Assembly: GCA_003955985.1 (NCBI GenBank) | Contig: CP033784.1 | Span: forward strand, 1,984,001 to 2,048,000 | Reading direction: 5' to 3' | Length of the DNA: 64,000 nt | Origin: Corynebacterium jeikeium | Lineage (GTDB): Bacteria > Actinomycetota > Actinomycetes > Mycobacteriales > Mycobacteriaceae | In this document: positions 15,433 to 23,620 of the stretch, piece by piece | Numbering within the stretch: the stretch's first letter is position 1 | Layout: each line of letters starts with the position of its first letter | Made by a program: the position numbers and the translations under genes | Notes under the pieces: generated by a model | The model's database searches: none | The model's input: only the letters and a program-made list of their open reading frames with translations | Told to the model about the DNA's origin: nothing

Positions 15433-16474
15433 GTGTTCAATCCACCGGAATGGCACCCGCATGTGCTAATCGGGGGTTGGTGTGCTTTCCGGGTGAGTAA
15501 AAACAGACCACGATGCCCGATATGCGCTGGGCAAATGAAGAAAAACGGAACCACTTCTAAAGGCACAACCAGGTGGCGATGCAAGGACCCGAACTGCGGC
15601 AGTTCCACGACACGAACCCGCACCGACCGCACGCAGACCCGCGACTTTAAAGCCTTCGTCTCTTATGCCACCTCCACAGCAACGTTGTCTGAACTCGCCC
15701 AGCAACAAGGGGTAAGCCGTTGGACACTTGACCGCCGATTCAAACCGTTCTGGCTCATCGACATCCCCAACGACGGTGACCCACAGCGCATCTACGACCA
15801 GATCTTCATCGACGGTACCTACACCGCCGCCGGATGCTTGCTCGTCGCAGCCAGCCACGACCACGTCATCGCATGGCACTGGACCAAACACGAAACCGCC
15901 CACGCCTACACGCAGCTACTCCGCAAAATCGCTGAGCCGCTCTGCGTCGTCCTCGACGGCGGACAAGGCGCACTTACTGCGATTAAAGCCTGCTGGCCGA
16001 ACGCGATAATCCAACGATGCCTCGTCCATGCGCAACGCGTCATCCGCCGCTACACCACATCACGACCACGCACCGACGCCGGCAAAGCCATCTACGCCCT
16101 GGCGTTGAAACTGACCCGTATCACCACACTCGACCAGGCACGGGAGTGGACGCTGCGTCTGCACGACTTCGGACAGGTATTCAAAGCATTCCTCAACGAG
16201 AAAACGCCCGTGTCAAAAGAGCGCCGCACACTCAACAACCAGTGGGAATGGACCCATCTGCGAGTTCGCAAGGCATACAACTCCCTGCTGCACCTCTCAC
16301 GGAAAGGATGGCTGTTTACCTACCTGCAGCCACCACCAGAAGCACTCGAACCACAGCGCTGGGCATCAACAACCAACAGTCTGGAAGGCGGCATCAACGC
16401 CGGGCTCAAACGCATCGCCGACGCGCATCGCGGCAGGTCCGGGGAACGCCAACGAAAAATGCTCGAGTGGTACC
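15433..16474 (+). pseudogene. Copy A transposase, N-terminal segment
   Basis: GTG start; 347 residues remain before copy B intervenes. N-terminal zinc-ribbon with CPICAGQMKKNG and WRCKDPNCG (about residues 28-60), a helix-turn-helix (LSELAQQQGVSRWTLDRRF), then the catalytic core of the MULE/IS256 type beginning IYDQIFIDGTYT (first Asp), VVLDGGQGA (second Asp) and a Glu in NSLEGGINAGL. The gene continues at 17889 with LHSKTQLPDDPLK. In the present form translation stops inside copy B after EWYRVK. Confidence 0.88.
16467..16474 (+). repeat. Target-site duplication of copy B, left
   Basis: GTGGTACC, repeated at 17881-17888. It is an 8-base palindrome, which fits the palindrome/hairpin preference also seen for copy A. 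Confidence 0.9.
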
Positions 16475-17880
16475 GGGTTAAGTGACAAAAAGTGTGTCTG
16501 ATTTTCAGCCTATTTGCTGGTCAGGCCGCATAAAACGGGCTTATATAAGGTTCCAGACCTTATTCAGGCCCGTTTCTTGCTCAATCCACCGGAATGGCTC
16601 CTGCATGTGGTAACAGGGGCCTGGTTGTCTTTCTGGGTGACTCCAAACAGACCCCGATGCCCTATATGCGCTGGGCAAATGAAGAAAAACGGCACCACAA
16701 CCAAAGGGACAACCAGGTGGCGATGCAAAAACCCTGACTGCGGATGCTCAACAACACGACACCGCCCCGATCAGACCCACACCCGGGATTTCAAAGCGTT
16801 TCACACCTACGTCACCGGCACTGCTTCTTTAACCAAGGTGGCCGACACCTTGAATGTCTCCCGGCGCACACTCGACCGCCGGTTCACCTCATTGTGGCTT
16901 ATCGATGTCCCTAACACCCCCGATCCCAACCGGGTCTACGACCAAATCTTCATCGACGGCACCTACACCGACGCTGGCTGCTTACTTGTGGCAGCCAGCC
17001 ACGACCACGTCATCGCATGGCACTGGACACAACGCGAAACCGCCCACGCCTACACCCAACTACTCAAAAACATCGCCCCACCACTATGCGTTGTCCTCGA
17101 CGGTGGCCAAGGCGCCTACTCAGCAATCAAAACCTGCTGGCCAACCACCCGCATCCAACGCTGCCTTGTCCATGCCCAACGCGTGGTCCGTCGCTACACC
17201 ACCAGCCGTCCACGCACCGACGCAGGCAAAGCTATCTACGCCCTGGCGTTGAAACTGACCCGTATCGCCACACTCGACCAGGCACGGGAGTGGACGCTGC
17301 GCCTGCATGACTTCGGACAGGTATTCAAAGCATTCCTCAACGAAAAAACACCCCTCCCCAAAGAACGCCGCACCCTCAACAACCAGTGGGAATGGACCCA
17401 CCTGCGAGTTCGCAAGGCATACAACTCACTGCTGCACCTATCGCGCAATAACTGGCTGTTTACCTACCTGCAGCCACCACCAGAAGCACTCGAACCACAG
17501 CGCTGGGCATCAACAACCAACAGTCTGGAAGGCGGCGTCAACGCCCAGCTCAAACGCATCGCCGACGCGCATCGCGGCAGGTCCGGGGAACGCCAACGCA
17601 AAATGCTCGAGTGGTACCTGCACTCGAAAACGCAACTGCCTGACGACCCGCTAAAGATCGCCAGGCAGTGCAATTACGGACAAGATCAACTCGCCAAAGT
17701 CAACGATCTTGTCCCAGAAGACCACAACAAAGCCGACCACGAAACAGGACGACCAGCCTTCTACGACAACGCTATCCCAACCGAATACCAACACAACATA
17801 GGAATCCGGAAAGGGCCCATGAGATAAAAAGGGCCCACCCGGCGACACACCGAGCGGACACACTTTTTGTCACTTAACCC
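16475..17880 (+). mobile_element. IS1249-like element, copy B (nested in copy A)
   Basis: 1,406 bases with perfect 24-base terminal inverted repeats beginning GGGTTAAGTGACAAAAAGTG. Flanked by the 8-base duplication GTGGTACC. It is inserted, in the same orientation, near the 3' end of the copy A transposase gene. Its transposase frame is intact. It is almost identical to copy C at 44655-46061 in the opposite orientation; one base in a T-run and a few substitutions differ. Confidence 0.93.
16577..17827 (+). CDS. IS1249-type transposase (copy B), intact
   Basis: 416 residues from TTG 16577 (LLNPPEWLLH), the start equivalent to the GTG of copy A; the frame extends further upstream but would read through the leader hairpin. 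Zinc ribbon CPICAGQ...CKNPDCG, helix-turn-helix VADTLNVSRRTLDRRF, DDE-type core YDQIFIDGTYTDAG, CVVLDGGQGAYSA, and NSLEGGVNAQLKRIADAHRG, then a basic C-terminus ending GIRKGPMR. This is the enzyme type of IS1249 from the C. xerosis transposon Tn5432. All core blocks are present, so it is probably active and could also mobilise copies A and C. Confidence 0.9.
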   Translation: MLNPPEWLLHVVTGAWLSFWVTPNRPRCPICAGQMKKNGTTTKGTTRWRCKNPDCGCSTTRHRPDQTHTRDFKAFHTYVTGTASLTKVADTLNVSRRTLDRRFTSLWLIDVPNTPDPNRVYDQIFIDGTYTDAGCLLVAASHDHVIAWHWTQRETAHAYTQLLKNIAPPLCVVLDGGQGAYSAIKTCWPTTRIQRCLVHAQRVVRRYTTSRPRTDAGKAIYALALKLTRIATLDQAREWTLRLHDFGQVFKAFLNEKTPLPKERRTLNNQWEWTHLRVRKAYNSLLHLSRNNWLFTYLQPPPEALEPQRWASTTNSLEGGVNAQLKRIADAHRGRSGERQRKMLEWYLHSKTQLPDDPLKIARQCNYGQDQLAKVNDLVPEDHNKADHETGRPAFYDNAIPTEYQHNIGIRKGPMR

Positions 17881-17888
17881 GTGGTACC

Positions 17889-18097
17889 TGCACTCGAAAA
17901 CGCAACTGCCTGACGACCCATTAAAGATCGCCAGGCAGTGCAATTTCGGCCAAGATCAACTCGCCAAAGTCAACGATCTTGTCGAAGAAGACCACAACAA
18001 AGCCGACCATGAAACAGGCCGACCAGCCTTCTACGACAACGCTATCCCAACCGAGTACGAACACTCGATAGGAATCAGAAAAGGCCCCATGAAGTAA
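17889..18097 (+). pseudogene. Copy A transposase, C-terminal segment
   Basis: Continues the copy A frame after the nested element: LHSKTQLPDDPLKIARQCNF to GIRKGPMK. It equals the last ~70 residues of the copy B enzyme with several substitutions. Together with 15433-16474 it would restore a full-length transposase if copy B excised precisely. Confidence 0.88.
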
Positions 18098-18179
18098 CAA
18101 ACGGTGTGCCCGCCCCGCAACACGCCGAGCGGACACACTTTTTGCTACTTAACCCGTAATGACCGGGGATTTCCATTTG

Positions 18180-18560
18180 TGGAGCTGCCGAGAATTGAAC
18201 TCGGGTCCACCGCCAACTCGCCAGGGCTTCTCCGTGCGCAGTTCGCACAATCGCCTCTACTCGACCCTTCGGCTCAGGCAAACATGTCCGAATGACGGGC
18301 CCAGCCGCAAGTAAGAAGATCCCCGATGAGCCTTACGGCACACCCATCGGGCGAGCCCTTTTAAGTCGATGCCAGGGTCCGGACCAAAGGGCAAGCCCGG
18401 CCTGACAGACACGCTAGTCGCTTAATTAGGCAGCGAGAGCGTAGTCGCGCTGAGTGTTCTCGGCGCTTAATCAGTTGCTACGACGCTTAACGGTGGTCTC
18501 TAGCCTGCACCGGCACGCTTCCCCTGGCTCACTGTACGGTGTCGAAACCATGTCAGCCCC
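18180..18560 (-). ncRNA. ssrA: tmRNA (transfer-messenger RNA)
   Basis: Releases stalled ribosomes with SmpB and tags the unfinished protein for degradation. The 5' end GGGGCTGACATGGTTTCGAC pairs with the 3' end CAGCTCC A, and the T-arm GAGTTCAATTCTCGG is typical. The tag reading frame, on the minus strand at 18464-18426, codes AENTQRDYALAA and stops with TAA, the actinobacterial tag form. About 381 bases. CCA is not fully encoded. smpB lies 0.8 kb upstream on the same strand. Its downstream terminator has been split by IS copy A. Confidence 0.95.
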
Positions 18561-18677
18561 ATACAATGCCTTCGAGCACGGGAAAGTGCGTAGCACTCAA
18601 AGGATGTTCAAGAATAACGCTTTACGACGAGGAAAGTCAACAGACCTCGTCGTAAAGCCAGCAGCTTCCCACCCACA

Positions 18678-18718
18678 TGTCAACTCCGAGTTGACACCGA
18701 TGTCAACCAATGGTTGAC
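18678..18718 (+). promoter_or_regulatory. Double palindromic operator GTCAAC-N5-GTTGAC
   Basis: Two sites with the same half-sites and spacing: TGTCAACTCCGAGTTGACA (18678-18696) and GTCAACCAATGGTTGAC (18702-18718), centres 23 bases apart, about two helix turns. They end 7 bases before the ATG of a helix-turn-helix protein, so autoregulation by that protein is the simplest reading. Confidence 0.7.
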
Positions 18719-18725
18719 TGCAGTC

Positions 18726-19313
18726 ATGGATCCATTGACGACAATCCGTCACCGACTGCAAGCAACGAACATTGCCGAACAAGAACTTGAAGATGCCGTG
18801 GCGCAGGCTCGCACAGCGGGCCACTCATGGGCAGAGATTGGAAATGTACTCAATATCTCCCGGCAAGCGGCATTCAAGCGGTTCGGAAGTGTCCAAAACC
18901 CCGTTTCAGGAGAATTGATGACTGCCACAAAAACTACACATATCGCCGAGCTCGGCGAAAAATTCCTTCGCCACATCATCAACGGCGAAGAAGCAGAAAC
19001 CGTAAGCATGATTTCCCCAAAGCTCCGGAAGGACCTCCCCTGGTCCACTATCTACTCTGTCTGGGAAGATGTTCTCACCGAGACTGGGGCGTTCGAATCT
19101 TTCGACGACACCCAAGTCACCAGCCTCGGGGGAACCAGGACTAAGGAACCGACCTCGCAGAAACTCCTGTCGAAGATTCTCGGCACAAGTCTCGTCATCA
19201 CCACCCTCAAACATGAGGCTGGCGAATGGATGGCTCGAGTTGCCTTTGACCGTCACGAAAACGTCATTGGCCTGCTCATCCTCCCAGTCGATGCGACTGA
19301 GTTCCCCTTCTAA
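18726..19313 (+). CDS. Helix-turn-helix protein with DUF3887-like domain
   Basis: 195 residues from ATG 18726; a TTG 12 bases earlier in frame overlaps the operator and is less likely. Residues about 25-60 form a helix-turn-helix (QARTAGHSWAEIGNVLNISRQAAFKRF). The rest (ELGEKFLRHIINGEEAETVSMISPKLRKDLPWSTIYSVWEDV) resembles DUF3887, a NTF2-like fold seen with envelope and signalling proteins. I infer a ligand-sensing autoregulator binding the double palindrome just upstream. It stands divergent to ssrA and convergent with smpB. No recognised target genes. Confidence 0.75.
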   Translation: MDPLTTIRHRLQATNIAEQELEDAVAQARTAGHSWAEIGNVLNISRQAAFKRFGSVQNPVSGELMTATKTTHIAELGEKFLRHIINGEEAETVSMISPKLRKDLPWSTIYSVWEDVLTETGAFESFDDTQVTSLGGTRTKEPTSQKLLSKILGTSLVITTLKHEAGEWMARVAFDRHENVIGLLILPVDATEFPF

Positions 19314-19341
19314 TAGAGCCCTCTTCTAATGAAGACCTCTC

Positions 19342-19845
19342 CTACCCCTTGATGCCCTTCACACGGCGGCCCAGCGCACGAGTAGCTTCGCGCTCCTCCG
19401 TGCGTCGCTTGATGTCCTGGCGCTTGTCATAGTCCTGTTTACCGCGGGCGAGTGCGAGCTCGACTTTCAAGCGACCGTCGGTGAAGTACAGCTTCAGGGG
19501 TACAAGCGTGTTGTTGCCATCGCGGACCTTGCCCCACAGGGTGTCAATCTCCTTGCGGTGCAACAACAGCTTGCGCGAACGACGCGGCGAGTGATTAGTC
19601 CACGAACCGTAGGAGTACTCCGGGATATGCAGCCCGCGGAGCCACACTTCGCCGTCGTCGATGGTCGCGAAGGCGTCGTTAAGCGATGCTTTGCCCTCGC
19701 GCAGCGCCTTGACCTCAGTGCCCACGAGAACGACACCGCATTCGTAGGTGTCCAGAATGTTGTAGTCATGGCGGGCACGACGATTGGTGGCCACCACCGC
19801 GTTGTTGGCGCTGACCTTTTCTTTCTTCGACTTCTTCTTGCCCAT
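19342..19845 (-). CDS. smpB: SsrA-binding protein SmpB
   Basis: 167 residues, normal length. Delivers tmRNA to stalled ribosomes. Signature parts: [34 protein letters not shown] (split here: [13 protein letters not shown] and GTEVKALR), [23 protein letters not shown], and the basic tail [20 protein letters not shown] that enters the mRNA channel. It lies upstream of ssrA on the same strand with the HTH gene between on the opposite strand. ATG at 19845. Confidence 0.96.
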   Translation of the reverse strand: MGKKKSKKEKVSANNAVVATNRRARHDYNILDTYECGVVLVGTEVKALREGKASLNDAFATIDDGEVWLRGLHIPEYSYGSWTNHSPRRSRKLLLHRKEIDTLWGKVRDGNNTLVPLKLYFTDGRLKVELALARGKQDYDKRQDIKRRTEEREATRALGRRVKGIKG

Positions 19846-20021
19846 AACCTGCTTAACTCTAGTCGAAGAAGGTGCACTACAGCTATTTCCTAGCTATTCC
19901 CTTAACTTTCCCTTGTGCGCCTCCTTGCAGCCAACATATATATGCCTCTGGCCTTTTACGTTGTGACGCAACTTACTTTCCCCTAACCTTTTACCAACGT
20001 CTAACACAGAGGGATTTATAT

Positions 20022-21665
20022 ATGGGACAGTCAAAAACGTTGGAACCGGACAAAGCGCCACCGAAGCCAAAGGGGTTCCTAGCAACACTGGAACGTATCG
20101 GCAACGCACTGCCAAATCCATTTTGGCTATTCGTGATTCTTGCCGGTGTAGTCATCGTTTCTTCGTGGCTCGGTGAGGCTGCGGGTATGCAGGCCAAGGA
20201 TCCCGCGTCGGGTGACATCATCGAGGTGGAAAGCCTCGCTACCGCTGAGTATCTGCAAAAGATGGTTTCTGAGGCGGTAACGAACTTCACGGACTTCGCA
20301 CCAGTTGGCCTGATTCTGGTGTGCATGCTCGGTGTCGCAATTGCGGAGTACTCCGGTTACATCGGCTCGGCAATCCGCGCGGCAATTTCCAAGGTGCACT
20401 CCCCTGTCCTGCTGACATTCATTGTTGCACTGGCCGGCGTGACTGGTTCAATCGCTTCTGATGCCGTCTACGTGATTCTCATTCCGCTGGGTGCCGCCTC
20501 ATTTGCCGCCGTTGGTCGTAACCCTATTGTCGGTGCGATGGTCGCCTTTGCCGCCTCGTCGGCCGGGTTCAATTCGTCACTGGTGCTCAACATTACCGAT
20601 GTGCTGCTGGCAGGTATCTCCACGCATGCTGCGCACTTCGTAGATCCGGAATACGTAGTTTCGCCGCTGGCCAACTACTTCTTCACTATGGCCTCGTCGA
20701 TTGTGCTGGCTCTGATTATTACCGCCGTTACTGAACTGTTTATTACCAAGCACGTGGAGAAGACCGTCCACGACGACCACATTGACCACGATGCCGCGGA
20801 ATTCACCAAACCGGGCGCTTCGGAGGAAGCTGCCGAGGAAAACGCCAAGAAGGAGGAGCGGAACACCGCATCTAGCAGCTCCAGCAATGGCCGCGACAAG
20901 CTAATCCTCAACGATGCCGAACGACGTGGCCTCCGCTACGGCAACATCGCCGCTGTCATCTTCCTGGCGCTTTGGTTCGCTGCCCTGTTCATCCCGGGTT
21001 CGCCTCTGCGCGGCGAAGGCGACGGCATCTTGAATTCCGTGCTGCTTACCGACGTCGTGGCGTCCATCGCCCTCTTCTTCGCAGTGGTCGGCATTGCGTA
21101 CGGCATCGGTGCCAAAACCATCACCTCCTCAGCAGACGTGCCCGCCTTCATGGAACGCGGCCTGGGCACACTGACCACAATGATGGTGCTCTTCTTCGCC
21201 GTCTCGCAGTTCACGGCCTACTTCAAGTGGTCCAATATCGGCCAGTGGACCGCTATCAAGGGCTCCGAATTCCTGACCAAGGCGGATCTGCCGCCGCTGT
21301 TGCTCTTTGCTGCCTTCGTCCTGATGGTGGCTGTTCTCAACCTGCTGATTACCTCGGGCTCCGCACAGTGGGCTCTGATGGCGCCGGTCGTTGTGCCGAT
21401 GCTGATGTACGTCAACGTCTCTCCAGAGGTCTCCCAGCAGCTATTCCGTATTGGTGACTCCCCGACCAACATCATTACGCCGATGTCGCCGTACTTTGCG
21501 CTGGCGCTGACTTTCCTGCAGAAGTACTACAAGCCTGCGGGTGTCGGCACGCTGATGTCGCTGGCTATCCCGTACTCGCTGTGCATGATGGTGGGCTGGT
21601 TCCTATTCTTCGTCCTCTGGTATCTCGCGGGCATTCCGCTGGGGCCGGGGGTTCCGGTGCGTTAA
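20022..21665 (+). CDS. AbgT-family transporter
   Basis: 547 residues from ATG 20022; the open frame starts earlier but this Met precedes the family start (LATLERIGNALPNPFWLFVILAG). About nine or more membrane helices and the two re-entrant hairpins of the AbgT fold, with SPVLLTFIVALAGVTGSIASD and LLITSGSAQWALMAPVVVPM. An acidic/serine-rich loop (residues ~250-300) separates the halves. Relatives take up p-aminobenzoyl-glutamate or export sulfonamides (MtrF, YdaH), which touches folate metabolism; pabB and 5-formyl-THF ligase are elsewhere in the window. The substrate is not provable here. A terminator follows. Confidence 0.87.
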   Translation: MGQSKTLEPDKAPPKPKGFLATLERIGNALPNPFWLFVILAGVVIVSSWLGEAAGMQAKDPASGDIIEVESLATAEYLQKMVSEAVTNFTDFAPVGLILVCMLGVAIAEYSGYIGSAIRAAISKVHSPVLLTFIVALAGVTGSIASDAVYVILIPLGAASFAAVGRNPIVGAMVAFAASSAGFNSSLVLNITDVLLAGISTHAAHFVDPEYVVSPLANYFFTMASSIVLALIITAVTELFITKHVEKTVHDDHIDHDAAEFTKPGASEEAAEENAKKEERNTASSSSSNGRDKLILNDAERRGLRYGNIAAVIFLALWFAALFIPGSPLRGEGDGILNSVLLTDVVASIALFFAVVGIAYGIGAKTITSSADVPAFMERGLGTLTTMMVLFFAVSQFTAYFKWSNIGQWTAIKGSEFLTKADLPPLLLFAAFVLMVAVLNLLITSGSAQWALMAPVVVPMLMYVNVSPEVSQQLFRIGDSPTNIITPMSPYFALALTFLQKYYKPAGVGTLMSLAIPYSLCMMVGWFLFFVLWYLAGIPLGPGVPVR

Positions 21666-21685
21666 CTCACAGCCACTAGGAGATT

Positions 21686-21727
21686 GAGGGATTGGTCGAA
21701 TTTTTCGCCCAATCCCTCACTTATTTG
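21686..21727 (+). terminator. Terminator after the AbgT transporter
   Basis: 10-base perfect arms GAGGGATTGG (21686-21695) and CCAATCCCTC (21709-21718) followed by ACTTATTTG. Confidence 0.7.
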
Positions 21728-21828
21728 TGGCACCCGGGCTTAATATTGCGTACGGTCGCCACCACAACGGGCGTCGTAAAGCGAAAACGTACACACATTG
21801 AGCACACATTGAGACGCGGATATAACCT

Positions 21829-22596
21829 ATGCCAACAAAGCACCTAAAATTTACGGGATCGACCGGCGAGACTCTGGCTGCATCAATTGATTTGCCGGAC
21901 GGTCAGCCACGCGCGTGGGCGCTATTTGGTCATTGCTTCACGTGTAATCGGATGGTGCCCGGCGCGTCACGCACCTGCAAGGCGCTGGCGAAGAAGGGCA
22001 TTGCGGCATTCCGGTTCGACTTCACTGGCCTCGGGCAGTCCACTGGTGATTTCGGTGAGACGACGTTCCAGACCAACATCGATGACCTTAAGGCCGCCTA
22101 CGAGTTCATGGAGGCAGAATTTGAGGCCCCCTCGCTACTGATTGGGCACTCGCTCGGTGGCGCAGCGGCGCTGAACGCCGGCCACGATATGCCGAAAATC
22201 AAGGCGGTAGCGACAATCGGTGCACCCTTCGATCCGGCACACTCGATTGTGCGCATCGCCGGTGACATTTCGACGGTCGATGAGCACGGCACGCAGGTTC
22301 TGCAGATTGAAGGTCGTGGCATTCCCATCTCCCGTGAGTTCTTGGAAGTGTTGGCGGACTACAACCCGGAGGTTTATCTCAGCCAGCTGCGCAAGCCACT
22401 GCTTATTCTGCACTCCCCGACCGACCAGACTGTTGGTATCGATAGCGCCCAGAAGATTTTCCAGGTCTCTCGCTATCCAAAATCCCTGATGAGCTTGGAT
22501 CGCGCAGACCACTTGCTCACTCGCGCTAAGTCCGCCGCGCGCGCTGCTGACCTGATTTATGCGTGGGCGGATAGCTATCTTCCGGAGGCTGAATAG
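21829..22596 (+). CDS. Alpha/beta hydrolase
   Basis: 255 residues. Nucleophile Ser108 in IGHSLGG, acid Asp in HSPTDQTVG (about residue 203) and His in RADHLL (about residue 225) give a full triad. The ordering resembles the hydrolase half of the alpha/beta hydrolase-OsmC fusion proteins, but the OsmC domain is absent here. FGHCFTCNRMVPG replaces the usual HGF oxyanion block. Probably a cytoplasmic esterase; substrate unknown. The zinc exporter gene follows 20 bases later and may be cotranscribed. Confidence 0.85.
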   Translation: MPTKHLKFTGSTGETLAASIDLPDGQPRAWALFGHCFTCNRMVPGASRTCKALAKKGIAAFRFDFTGLGQSTGDFGETTFQTNIDDLKAAYEFMEAEFEAPSLLIGHSLGGAAALNAGHDMPKIKAVATIGAPFDPAHSIVRIAGDISTVDEHGTQVLQIEGRGIPISREFLEVLADYNPEVYLSQLRKPLLILHSPTDQTVGIDSAQKIFQVSRYPKSLMSLDRADHLLTRAKSAARAADLIYAWADSYLPEAE

Positions 22597-22616
22597 CCCT
22601 GTTATCATTAGGGGTT

Positions 22617-23591
22617 ATGGACACAACTGAACACTCTGGCCACTCACACGGCCACGGTCATTCACACGGTCATTCACACGGCCATGACCACGCTCATATT
22701 GACCCCGCGAATACTCCTGCCCGTCGCCTGCTCGCAGCTGCGGGTCTAACTCTTGTCGTATTTCTCGCCGAGCTCATCGGCGGCTTGGTCTCGGGTTCAC
22801 TGGCGCTGCTGGCAGATGCCGGCCATATGGTGACGGACTCCGCAGGCCTGCTTATGGCAGTTGCCGGTTTGGCTATCGCCCAGCGCGGAGCCAATCACCG
22901 CGCGACGTACGGGTACCGTCGTGTTGAGGTTCTGACTGCTCTCGTCAACGGTCTGACAGTTTTCATCATTGCCGCTGTGATTCTCTGGGGCGCAATCCGG
23001 CGATTCGGGTCAGTGGAGCAATCTGAGATTCAAACCACGTCGATGCTCATCATCGCAGTCATCGGCCTGCTCACCAATGTGATTGCGGCGTTTCTGCTCG
23101 CCGGCGCTGCCAAGGAAAGCGTCAACGTCCGCGGCGCGTATCTGCACGTGCTTGTCGACGCCGCTGGTTCGGTCGCCGTCATTATCTCCGCTATCGCTAT
23201 CGCATACACCGGCTGGACTGCCATCGACTCGGTGGTCTCTATCGTGATTGCGCTCTTCATCGTCCCCCGAGCCGCCGTTCTGGTGCGCGACTGTCTCCAC
23301 GTGTTGCTGGAGTACACCCCGAAGGGCGTCGACACTGAGAGAATCACTGCTGACCTGTCTGACTTGGACGGAGTGGTCGATGTCCACGATCTCCACGTCT
23401 GGTCCCTCAACGGCAGCGACCTACTGGCATCTGTCCATCTCGTGCGCTGCGACACGCTCCCCAACGGCGACGAGCACGCATTGCTCGACCGCGCGCAGGC
23501 ACTGCTTCACGACGTCCACGGGATTGAACACGCCACGGTGCAAATTGAAAGAACCGGGCACGCTGACCACGAGTACCCGGCTCATACCTAA
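22617..23591 (+). CDS. czcD: Cation diffusion facilitator, Zn2+/Cd2+ exporter (CzcD/ZitB type)
   Basis: 324 residues. The N-terminus is extremely His-rich (HSHGHGHSHGHSHGHDHAH), a metal-catching tail. Six membrane helices follow, with ALLADAGHMVTDSAGL (the HxxxD metal site of helix II) and YLHVLVDAAGSVAV (helix V, second site). A cytoplasmic domain (about 205-300) with LHVWSLNGSDLLASVHL comes last. It exports zinc or similar divalent metals in exchange for protons. CDF identity is certain; metal preference is inferred. Confidence 0.93.
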   Translation: MDTTEHSGHSHGHGHSHGHSHGHDHAHIDPANTPARRLLAAAGLTLVVFLAELIGGLVSGSLALLADAGHMVTDSAGLLMAVAGLAIAQRGANHRATYGYRRVEVLTALVNGLTVFIIAAVILWGAIRRFGSVEQSEIQTTSMLIIAVIGLLTNVIAAFLLAGAAKESVNVRGAYLHVLVDAAGSVAVIISAIAIAYTGWTAIDSVVSIVIALFIVPRAAVLVRDCLHVLLEYTPKGVDTERITADLSDLDGVVDVHDLHVWSLNGSDLLASVHLVRCDTLPNGDEHALLDRAQALLHDVHGIEHATVQIERTGHADHEYPAHT

Positions 23592-23620
23592 AATGTTCGG
23601 CTAGTAGCTGAAGTAAGATG

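Larger units (their letters stand above)
15331..18155 (+). mobile_element. IS1249-like element, copy A (interrupted by copy B)
   Basis: Begins GGGTTAAGTAGCAAAAAGTG and ends with its exact inverse, giving terminal inverted repeats of about 24 bases. The flanking 8-base target duplication GTAATGAC is at 15323-15330 and 18156-18163. Without the nested copy it is about 1.41 kb. It codes a transposase of the IS256/IS1249 type, broken by copy B. Terminal repeats and protein differ clearly from copies B and C, so A is a distinct subtype. Confidence 0.92.

Noticed and set aside
16514..16576. Start of the IS transposase at the upstream TTG (437 residues)
   Set aside because: The extra 21 residues come from the leader hairpin and are not present in copy A, whose GTG lies at the equivalent of 16577.
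22617..22710. CACAC/GGTCATTCACACGG repeats as a DNA repeat element
   Set aside because: They are the codons of the His-rich N-terminus of the CDF transporter, not an independent element.
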